Source: Bostrychus sinensis
Taxonomy: Eukaryota; Chordata; Actinopteri; Gobiiformes; Eleotridae
Direction: 5' to 3'
NCBI GenBank assembly: GCA_020698575.1
Contig: CM036255.1
Coordinates: 33,346,411-33,410,410, forward strand
DNA length: 64,000 nucleotides
Of the stretch, positions 26,201 to 38,200 are shown one piece after another. Position numbers and translations under genes: made by a program. The notes beneath the pieces are model-generated. The model did not search any database. It saw nothing but the letters and a program-made list of their open reading frames with translations, and was not told where the DNA came from. Numbering within the stretch: the stretch's first letter is position 1; each line of letters starts with the position of its first letter.

Positions 26201-29200
26201 ACTAAACCAGGTCTAAACCAGGTCTAAACCAGGTCTAAACCAGGACTAAACCAGGACTAAACCAGGACTAAACCAGGTCTAAACCAGGTCTAAACCAGGA
26301 CTAAACCAGGTCTAAACCAGGTCTAAACCAAGACTAAACCAGGATTAAACTAGGTCTGAGTCTAAATTACTGACTCTGATTTAAAGTGGCTAAGACTCCT
26401 GAGTGCCACGAGAAGAGGCCCGCGTACCACCAGTAGGACCTGTACCACAGTTTGAGAAGCACTGCCCTGATGAAGATAGTAGAACATGTTTTGGTTACAG
26501 CTGGTGTATTCTGGAGTCTGTGAGTTTGTGTTTGTTTCGTGCTCTTCTCTTTTTCTTCTTCTACAGTTTTAGGATTCACAGTGGGCTCCTGAACGCAGCG
26601 CTCTGATCTAAAGCCTGTTTAAATCTTCTTCCCTCCAGAACAAAGTGGAGACGACCGTTCCCTTCAGCCCACCCTCAGACGAAGTCTTCTTCTATAGTAG
26701 GTCGCACCTCTGTTCCTCTGTGTTTAATAATTACTGTTTCAGACGTTCCTCTGTGTTTAATAATTACTGTTTCAGACGTTCCTCTGTGTTTAATAATTAC
26801 TGTTTCAGACGTTCCTCTGTGTTTAATAATTACTGTTTCAGACGTTCCTCTGTGTTTAATAATTACTGTTTCAGACGTTCCTCTGTGTTTAATAATTACT
26901 GTTTCAGACGCGTTCCTCTGTGTTTAATAATTACTGTTTCAGACGCGTTCCTCTGTGTTTAATAATTACTGTTTCAGACGCGTTCCTCTGTGTTTAATAA
27001 TTACTGTTTCAGACACATTCCTCTGTGTTTAATAATTACTGTTTCAGACACGTTCCTCTGTGTTTAATAATTACTGTTTCAGACGCGTTCCTCTGTGTTT
27101 AATAATTACTGTTTCAGACGTTCCTCTGTGTTTAATAATTACTGTTTCAGACGCGTTCCTCTGTGTTTAATAATTACTGTTTCAGACACGTTCCTCTGTG
27201 TTTAATAATTACTGTTTCAGACGTTCCTCTGTGTTTAATAATTACTGTTTCAGACGCGTTCCTCTGTGTTTAATAATTACTGTTTCAGACGCGTTCCTCT
27301 GTGTTTAATAATTACTGTTTCAGACGCGTTCCTCTGTGTTTAATAATTACTGTTTCAGACGCGCGTTCCTCTGTGTTTAATAATTACTGTTTCAGACGCG
27401 TTCCTCTGTGTTTAATAATTACTGTTTCAGGCGCGTTCCTCTGCGTTTAATAATTACTGTTTCAGACGTTCCTCTGTGTTTAATAATTACTGTTTCAGAC
27501 GTTCCTCTGTGTTTAATAATTACTGTTTCAGACGTTCCTCTGTGTTTAATAATTACTGTTTCAGACGTTCCTCTGTGTTTAATAATTACTGTTTCAGACG
27601 CGTTCCTCTGTGTTTAATAATTACTGTTTCAGACGTTCCTCTGTGTTTAATAATTACTGTTTCAGACGTTCCTCTGTGTTTAATAATTACTGTTTCAGAC
27701 GCGTTCCTCTGTGTTTAATAATTACTGTTTCAGACGTTCCTCTGTGTTTAATAATTACTGTTTCAGACGCGTTCCTCTGTGTTTAATAATTACTGTTTCA
27801 GACACATTCCTCTGTGTTTATTAATTACTGTTTCAGACGCGTTCCTCTGTGTTTATTAATTACTGTTTCAGACGCGTTCCTCTGTGTTTAATAATTACTG
27901 TTTCAGACGTTCCTCTGCGTTTAATAATTACTGTTTCAGACGTTCCTCTGTGTTTAATAATTACTGTTTCAGACGTTCCTCTGTGTTTAATAATTACTGT
28001 TTCAGACGCGTTCCTCTGTGTTTAATAATTACTGTTTCAGATGCGTTCCTCTGTGTTTAATAATTACTGTTTCAGGCGCGTTCCTCTGTGTTTAATAATT
28101 ACTGTTTCAGATGCGTTCCTCTGTGTTTAATAATTACTGTTTCAGACACGTTCCTCTGTGTTTAATAATTACTGTTTCAGACGCGTTCCTCTGTGTTTAT
28201 TAATTACTGTTTCAGACGTTCCTCTGTGTTTAATAATTACTGTTTCAGACGTTCCTCTGTGTTTAATAATTACTGTTTCAGACGCGTTCTTCTGTGTTTA
28301 ATAATTACTGTTTCAGACGTTCCTCTGCGTTTAATAATTACTGTTTCAGACGTTCCTCTGTGTTTAATAATTACTGTTTCAGACGTTCCTCTGTGTTTAA
28401 TAATTACTGTTTCAGACGTTCCTCTGTGTTTAATAATTACTGTTTCAGACGCGTTCCTCTGTGTTTAATAATTACTGTTTCAGACGCGTTCCTCTGTGTT
28501 TAATAATTACTGTTTCAGACACATTCCTCTGTGTTTAATAATTACTGTTTCAGACGTTCCTCTGTGTTTAATAATTACTGTTTCAGACGCGTTCCTCTGT
28601 GTTTAATAATTACTGTTTCAGACGTTCCTCTGTGTTTAATAATTACTGTTTCAGACGCGTTCCTCTGTGTTTAATAATTACTGTTTCAGACACGTTCCTC
28701 TGTGTTTAATAATTACTGTTTCAGACGTTCCTCTGTGTTTAATAATTACTGTTTCAGACGCGTTCCTCTGTGTTTAATAATTACTGTTTCAGACGTTCCT
28801 CTGCGTTTAATAATTACTGTTTCAGACGTTCCTCTGTGTTTAATAATTACTGTTTCAGACACGTTCCTCTGTGTTTAATAATTACTGTTTCAGACGTTCC
28901 TCTGCGTTTAATAATTACTGTTTCAGACGTTCCTCTGTGTTTAATAATTACTGTTTCAGACACGTTCCTCTGTGTTTAATAATTACTGTTTCAGACACGT
29001 TCTTCTGTGTTTAATAATTACTGTTTCAGACGCGTTCCTCTGCGTTTAATAATTACTGTTTCAGACGTTCCTCTGTGTTTAATAATTACTGTTTCAGACG
29101 TTCCTCTGTGTTTAATAATTACTGTTTCAGACGTTCCTCTGTGTTTAATAATTACTGTTTCAGACGTTCCTCTGTGTTTAATAATTACTGTTTCAGACGC

Positions 29201-32200
29201 GTTCCTCTGTGTTTAATAATTACTGTTTCAGACGCGTTCCTCTGTGTTTAATAATTACTGTTTCAGACACATTCCTCTGTGTTTATTAATTACTGTTTCA
29301 GACGCGTTCCTCTGTGTTTATTAATTACTGTTTCAGACGCGTTCCTCTGTGTTTATTAATTACTGTTTCAGACGTTCCTCTGTGTTTAATAATTACTGTT
29401 TCAGACGTTCCTCTGCGTTTAATAATTACTGTTTCAGACGTTCCTCTGCGTTTAATAATTACTGTTTCAGACGTTCCTCTGTGTTTAATAATTACTGTTT
29501 CAGACGTTCCTCTGTGTTTAATAATTACTGTTTCAGGCGCGTTCCTCTGTGTTTAATAATTACTGTTTCAGACGTTCCTCTGTGTTTAATAATTACTGTT
29601 TCAGACGCGTTCCTCTGTGTTTAATAATTACTGTTTCAGACGTTCCTCTGTGTTTAATAATTACTGTTTCAGACGTTCCTCTGTGTTTAATAATTACTGT
29701 TTCAGGCGCGTTCCTCTGTGTTTAATAATTACTGTTTCAGATGCGTTCCTCTGTGTTTAATAATTACTGTTTCAGACACGTTCCTCTGTGTTTAATAATT
29801 ACTGTTTCAGACGCGTTCCTCTGTGTTTATTAATTACTGTTTCAGACGTTCCTCTGTGTTTAATAATTACTGTTTCAGACGTTCCTCTGTGTTTAATAAT
29901 TACTGTTTCAGACGCGTTCTTCTGTGTTTAATAATTACTGTTTCAGACGTTCCTCTGCGTTTAATAATTACTGTTTCAGACGTTCCTCTGTGTTTAATAA
30001 TTACTGTTTCAGACGTTCCTCTGTGTTTAATAATTACTGTTTCAGACGCGTTCTTCTGTGTTTAATAATTACTGTTTCAGACGTTCCTCTGCGTTTAATA
30101 ATTACTGTTTCAGACGTTCCTCTGTGTTTAATAATTACTGTTTCAGACGTTCCTCTGTGTTTAATAATTACTGTTTCAGACGTTCCTCTGTGTTTAATAA
30201 TTACTGTTTCAGACGCGTTCCTCTGTATTTAATAATTACTGTTTCAGACGTTCCTCTGCGTTTAATAATTACTGTTTCAGACGTTCCTCTGTGTTTAATA
30301 ATTACTGTTTCAGACGTTCCTCTGTGTTTAATAATTACTGTTTCAGACGCGTTCCTCTGTGTTTAATAATTACTGTTTCAGACGTTCCTCTGTGTTTAAT
30401 AATTACTGTTTCAGACGCGTTCCTCTGTGTTTAATAATTACTGTTTCAGACGCGTTCCTCTGTGTTTATTAACTACTGTTTCAGACATTCCTCTGTGTTT
30501 AATAATTACTGTTTCAGACGTTCCTCTGTGTTTAATAATTACTGTTTCAGACGCGCGTTCCTCTGTGTTTAATAATTACTGTTTCAGACATTCCTCTGTG
30601 TTTAATAATTACTGTTTCAGACGTTCCTCTGTGTTTAATAATTACTGTTTCAGACGCGCGTTCCTCTGTGTTTAATAATTACTGTTTCAGACGTTCCTCT
30701 GTGTTTAATAATTACTGTTTCAGACGCGTTCCTCTGTGTTTAATAATTACTGTTTCAGACGCGTTCCTCTGTGTTTAATAATTACTGTTTCAGACGCGTT
30801 CCTCTGTGTTTAATAATTACTGTTTCAGACGCGTTCCTCTGTGTTTAATAATTACTGTTTCAGACGCGTTCCTCTGTGTTTAATAATTACTGTTTCAGAC
30901 GCGTTCCTCTGTGTTTATTAATTACTGTTTCAGACGCGTTCCTCTGTGTTTAATAATTACTGTTTCAGACGCGTTCCTCTGTGTTTATTAATTACTGTTT
31001 CAGACGTTCCTCTGCGTTTAATAATTACTGTTTCAGACGCGTTCCTCTGTGTTTAATAATTACTGTTTCAGACGTTCCTCTGTGTTTAATAATTACTGTT
31101 TCAGACGTTCCTCTGTGTTTAATAATTACTGTTTCAGACGCGTTCCTCTGTGTTTATTAATTACTGTTTCAGACGCGTTCCTCTGTGTTTAATAATTACT
31201 GTTTCAGACGCGTTCCTCTGTGTTTAATAATTACTGTTTCAGACGCGTTCCTCTGTGTTTAATAATTACTGTTTCAGACGCGTTCCTCTGTGTTTAATAA
31301 TTACTGTTTCAGACGTTCCTCTGTGTTTAATAATTACTGTTTCAGACGTTCCTCTGTGTTTAATAATTACTGTTTCAGACGTTCCTCTGCGTTTAATAAT
31401 TACTGTTTCAGACGTTCCTCTGTGTTTAATAATTACTGTTTCAGACGTTCCTCTGTGTTTAATAATTACTGTTTCAGACGTTCCTCTGTGTTTAATAATT
31501 ACTGTTTCAGACGCGTTCCTCTGTGTTTATTAATTACTGTTTCAGACATTCCTCTGTGTTTAATAATTACTGTTTCAGACGTTCCTCTGTGTTTAATAAT
31601 TACTGTTTCAGACGCGCGTTCCTCTGTGTTTAATAATTACTGTTTCAGACACGTTCCTCTGTGTTTAATAATTACTGTTTCAGACGTTCCTCTGTGTTTA
31701 ATAATTACTGTTTCAGACGCGTTCCTCTGTGTTTAATAATTACTGTTTCAGACGCGTTCCTCTGCGTTTAATAATTACTGTTTCAGACGCGTTCCTCTGT
31801 GTTTAATAATTACTGTTTCAGACGCGTTCCTCTGTGTTTAATAATTACTGTTTCAGACGCGCGTTCCTCTGTGTTTAATAATTACTGTTTCAGACGCGTT
31901 CCTCTGTGTTTAATAATTACTGTTTCAGACGCGTTCCTCTGTGTTTATTAATTACTGTTTCAGACGTTCCTCTGTGTTTAATAATTACTGTTTCAGACGC
32001 GTTCCTCTGTGTTTAATAATTACTGTTTCAGACGCGTTCCTCTGTGTTTAATAATTACTGTTTCAGACGTTCCTCTGTGTTTAATAATTACTGTTTCAGA
32101 CGTTCCTCTGTGTTTAATAATTACTGTTTAAAACGTGTTCCTCTGTGTTTAATAATTACTGTTTCAGACGCGTTCCTCTGTGTTTAATAATTACTGTTTC

Positions 32201-35200
32201 AGACGTTCCTCTGTGTTTAATAATTACTGTTTCAGACGCGTTCCTTTGTGTTTAATAATTACTGTTTCAGACGCGTTCCTCTGTGTTTAATAATTACTGT
32301 TTCAGACGTTCCTCTGTGTTTAATAATTACTGTTTCAGACGTTCTTCTGTGTTTAATAATTACTGTTTCAGACACATTCCTCTGTGTTTAATAATTACTG
32401 TTTCAGACGCGTTCCTTTGTGTTTAATAATTACTGTTTCAGACACGTTCCTTTGTGTTTAATAATTACTGTTTCAGACACGTTCCTCTGTGTTTAATAAT
32501 TACTGTTTAAAACGTGTTCCTCTGTGTTTAATAATTACTGTTTCAGACGCGTTCCTTTGTGTTTAATAATTACTGTTTCAGACACGTTCCTCTGTGTTTA
32601 ATAATTACTGTTTAAAACGTGTTCCTCTGTGTTTAATAATTACTGTTTCAGACGCGTTCCTCTGTGTTTAATAATTACTGTTTCAGACACGTTCCTCTGT
32701 GTTTAATAATTACTTTTTCAGATGCGTTCCTCTGTGTTTAATAATTACTGTTTCAGACGTTCCTCTGTGTTTAATAATTACTGTTTCAGACGCGTTCCTT
32801 TGTGTTTAATAATTACTGTTTCAGACACGTTCCTCTGTGTTTAATAATTACTGTTTAAAACGTGTTCCTCTGTGTTTAATAATTACTGTTTCAGACGCGT
32901 TCCTCTGTGTTTAATAATTACTGTTTCAGACACGTTCCTCTGTGTTTAATAATTACTTTTTCAGATGCGTTCCTCTGTGTTTAATAATTACTGTTTCAGA
33001 CGTTCCTCTGTGTTTAATAATTACTGTTTCAGACGCGTTCCTTTGTGTTTAATAATTACTGTTTCAGACACGTTCCTTTGTGTTTAATAATTACTGTTTC
33101 AGACACGTTCCTCTGTGTTTAATAATTACTGTTTAAAACGTGTTCCTCTGTGTTTAATAATTACTGTTTCAGACGCGTTCCTTTGTGTTTAATAATTACT
33201 GTTTCAGACACGTTCCTCTGTGTTTAATAATTACTGTTTAAAACGTGTTCCTCTGTGTTTAATAATTACTGTTTCAGACGCGTTCCTCTGTGTTTAATAA
33301 TTACTGTTTCAGACACGTTCCTCTGTGTTTAATAATTACTTTTTCAGATGCGTTCCTCTGTGTTTAATAATTACTGTTTCAGACGTTCCTCTGTGTTTAA
33401 TAATTACTGTTTCAGACGCGTTCCTTTGTGTTTAATAATTACTGTTTCAGACACGTTCCTCTGTGTTTAATAATTACTGTTTAAAACGTGTTCCTCTGTG
33501 TTTAAAACGTGTTCCTCTGTGTTCTCAGACGCGTCCCATCTGCCGTTCGGACGTCCCGCCGTCCTCTTCCACAGTCACTACTCCCTGCTCCATCACGCGG
33601 ACTTCATCAGTGGGTACAGCAGAGAGCTGGCCCTGCCCCTGTGGACCTCATACACCATAAACCCACAGGTCTGTGCACACTGTTACACATCACCACCAAA
33701 CTGTTACACATCACCAACAAACTGTTACACATCACCAACAAACTGTTACACATCACCACCAAACTGTTACACATCACCACCAAACTGTTACACATTACCA
33801 TCAAACTGTTACACATCACCACCAAACTGTCACACATCACCAACAAACTGTTACACATCACCAACAAACTGTTACACATTACCATCAAACTGTTACACAT
33901 CACCACCAAACTGTTACACATCACCAACAAACTGTTACACATCACCACCAAACTGTTACACATCACCAACAAACTGTTACACATCACCAACAAACTGTTA
34001 CACATCACCACCAAACTGTTACACATCACCACCAAACTGTTACACATTACCATCAAACTGTTACACATCACCACCAAACTGTTACACATCACCAACAAAC
34101 TGTTACACATCACCAACAAACTGTTACACATCACCACCAAACTGTTACACATCACCACCAAACTGTTACACATTACCATCAAACTGTTACACATCACCAC
34201 CAAACTGTTACACATCACCAACAAACTGTTACACATCACCAACAAACTGTTACACATCACCAACACACTGTTACACATCACCAACACACTGTTACACATC
34301 ACCACCAAACTGTTACACATCACCACCAAACTGTTACACATCACCAACACACTGTTACACATCACCAACACACTGTTACACATCACCAACACACTGTTAC
34401 ACATCACCAACAAACTGTTACACATCACCAACACACTGTTACACATCACCACCACACTGTTACACATCACCACCAAACTGTTACACATCACCAAAAAACT
34501 GTTACACATCACCACACACTGTTACACATCACCAACAAACTGTTACACATCACCAACACACTGTTACACATCACCAACACACTGTTACACATCACCAACA
34601 AACTGTTACACATCACCAACAAACTGTTACACATCACCACCACACTGTTACACATCACCACCACACTGTTACACATCACCACCACACTGTTACACATCAC
34701 CACCAAACTGTTACACATCACCACCACACTGTTACACATCACCACCACACTGTTACACATCACCAACACACTGTTACACATCACCAACACACTGTTACAC
34801 ATCACCAACAAACTGTTACACATCACCACCAAACTGTTACACATCACCAACACACTGTTACACATCACCAACACACTGTTACACATCACCAACACACTGT
34901 TACACATCACCAACAAACTGTTACACATCACCACCAGACTGTTACACATCACCACCACACTGTTACACATCACCACCACACTGTTACACATCACCACCAA
35001 ACTGTTACACATCACCACCAAACTGTTACACATCACCACCACACTGTTACACATCACCAACACACTGTTACACATTACCATCAAACTGTTACACATCACC
35101 ACCAAACTGTTACACATCACCAACAAACTGTTACACATTACCATCAAACTGTTACACATCACCACCAAACTGTTACACATTACCATCAAACTGTTACACA

Positions 35201-38200
35201 TCACCACCAAACTGTTACACATCACCAACAAACTGTTACACATCACCAACACACTGTTACACATCACCAACACACTGTTACACATCACCAACACACTGTT
35301 ACACATCACCAACAAACTGTTACACATCACCAACAAACTGTTACACATCACCAACACACTGTTACACATCACCAACACACTGTTACACATCACCAACACA
35401 CTGTTACACATCACCAACAAACTGTTACACATCACCAACACACTGTTACACATCACCACCACACTGTTACACATCACCACCAAACTGTTACACATCACCA
35501 AAAAACTGTTACACATCACCACACACTGTTACACATCACCAACACACTGTTACACATCACCAACAAACTGTTACACATCACCACCAGACTGTTACACATC
35601 ACCACCACACTGTTACACATCACCACCACACTGTTACACATCACCACCAAACTGTTACACATCACCACCAAACTGTTACACATCACCACCACACTGTTAC
35701 ACATCACCAACACACTGTTACACATTACCATCAAACTGTTACACATCACCACCAAACTGTTACACATCACCAACAAACTGTTACATAGACTCGTGAAACC
35801 AGTGCTCCTGAGCGTTTCTAAAGCCCAGACACCGTCACCAGACTCGTTCTGATCATTTCAGCCTTAAACCTCCATCACTACGAAGCATCAGCTCAAAAAT
35901 CTATCTGTTAGCATCATGTTGCTAATTAGCTGTTTTATGCTCTGTCCAGTCTCCAGCATTGCCAGCAGGGGGCGACAGACACAGTAACAGCTCCCAACAG
36001 AAGAGGTTTTCCACAGATACATTATTTTAATATAAAATCTGAAACACTAATGCACAGGAGTCCAACACTGTTTCAGAAAAACTGAGGAAAGCAGAATATG
36101 GGAGCTTTCATTACCAACTGTGGGGGCAGCATTACAAACGCCAGAGCACAGCGCGCTGGAAATAATTAGAAGAAGAAGAACTTTTATATACAAGTAACTA
36201 TTTACTAAATTAAACATGCCATCAGCTCAAGTTTATGTTTTCCTTTAGTGTTCTGTTTGCAGATGTGCAGTGACCAGGTGAGAATGCTTTTAATAAAGAC
36301 ATTTGGAACCTTTTGTGACCTGAAAATCTCCTCTAAATCCCATGAGTTACGTTGCTAAAAGACTTGGGAAATGTTCTCCAGTTTTTAGCGCAGCTCTCTC
36401 TGAACACAGCCTGGGTTTGACTCAGAGGCTGTCGCTGCAACACCTCCAGCTGTTACAGCCGTTTCACTTCATTAAAAACCCCGAGGACACACTGCGGGAC
36501 TGTGGCGAGAAGAGAGACGTATGCTCACAGACACTCGGGCCTCTGTGTGGGCCCCGGAAAGCTCTGCGTTTTACAAGACTCTGCTGCGTCAGAGCGAGCA
36601 CCAGGAACACGCGAGTCCACACGTTTCATTTGTAACGCGCCGTATGTTCACCGAGTAAAAGGGTTGAGGCGTCTCCGATGGACACACCTGTCTCAGAGCT
36701 GTTATTGCAGGTCATATTTAGGAGTTTGTGTGTCTCTTGTCTTCAGGATCAACTGACCGCGGCCCCTGAGGTCTCTGATGGACACGCCTGTCTCAGGGCG
36801 GACCCCCGGGTGTCTCCTGTCCACAGTCAGAGCTGCAGCGCCTACAGCCAGAACCAGAAGCTCAGCCACGGCTTCCTCTTCCCTCCAGGTAACTCACCTT
36901 CAGCGTCCCGGGCCTGCACCAGACACCGGCCCCATCCACACGGGGCAGTTTGGATTCTTCAGTTCATTTATATACTGCACAGGCTCCGCCCACAGACATC
37001 ATGGGTCTGAAATAATTATCGTTATCGCAATATCAGCAAACACAATATCAGTATCGCAAGAATCTAAATATATCACAATAACGCTGTGGTCTCCATCTGA
37101 CAGAGATTTACACTGAAGAATCATTTTCCACCAGAGCCTTAAAAGAACATGTGTTGTGACTAAATAAAAATGTTTAAAAAGTCCAGTTTTAGTGGTAATT
37201 TAATTAATTTAGTCACAGCTTAGCCTTGTTTTATTCCTGGTTTAGTCTGGGTTAAGTTTTGATTTTGTGGCTGTTTTGACTTGTAAATACAGGAACTTAC
37301 ATTTTTGTGAAATGTAGTAAATTTAACTTACTATCGTATTTTCCGGACTATAAGTTGCTCTGGAGTATAAGTGGCAGTAGCCAAAAAATGCATAATGAAG
37401 AAGAAAAAAACGTATATTAGTCGCACTGGACTATAAGTTGCATTTTTTGGGTAAAATTTATTTTACAAAATCCGACACCAAGAACAGACATTTCATGTTG
37501 AAAGGCAAGTTATAGTAATAATAGAATAGAGAACAACAGCTGAATAGGTGTGCGCTATGCTAACGTAACACATTGATGGTTATTCAGCTACATGAAGCAT
37601 AAACAACGAACTGAATAGGTGTCTCGTATGTTAACGTAATATATTAACAGTTATTCACATAACTAAAGCATAAAGAACATAATATAACAAGTTCACCAAA
37701 CTCACCATCTCACTCCTAATCGCTAAATCCTTTAAATTCTTCATCCTCGGTGTCGCTTCTGAACAACTCCGCCAACTCCGGAGGTAGACGAAGCGCCGCT
37801 TCCTCCTCTGCGTGGCTGTCGTCAGACTCAGCATCAGTTCCATTTCCAATTATTCCGCTCTTTCTCAGTTGTCTTTATAGCCTAAGTTGTTAGTGGTAAT
37901 GTTTACATTTTACGTCGCACCCCTAGCCAGACTATGAAAAAAGTGACACTTATATTCCGGAAAATATGGTTTGTTTGAAAAGTAGGCTCTATTTTCAAAT
38001 ATCGCAATAATATCGTTATTGCAATTTTTAACATAGTTATCGAATATCGCATGTTTTCTCCATATCGTGCAGCCCTAGTTTGCAGTAATTAAAGACCATC
38101 TGTAGGCTGGAGGACGATCGCCTACACTAACTCTGGTTGCAGTAAACTGAGTATTTTTGCTAACAGCTGGCTCCAGAAACAGAAATGTATTCAGTGCCCC

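Larger units (their letters stand above)
37013..38077 (-). mobile_element. hAT-like MITE family A, copy 2, interrupted
   Basis: Same interior as copies at 499, 47181 and 51782 (atcgcaatatcagcaaacac; ttaaaagaacatgtgttgtg), ending atcgtgcagcccta. The left end is truncated. It is split at about 37334 by a family B element, after which it resumes with aaaagtaggctct at 37978. Confidence 0.85.

Noticed and set aside
26713..33525. Regular 33-35 bp repeats resembling a CRISPR array
   Set aside because: Units are contiguous, without unique spacers, in a eukaryotic intron; this is a minisatellite.
33498..35852. Open frames of 700-784 codons on + and of about 300 codons on -
   Set aside because: They are the stop-free translation of the 21-bp repeat in three frames at once and run out of exon e16; no domain, no start context, no independent exon.
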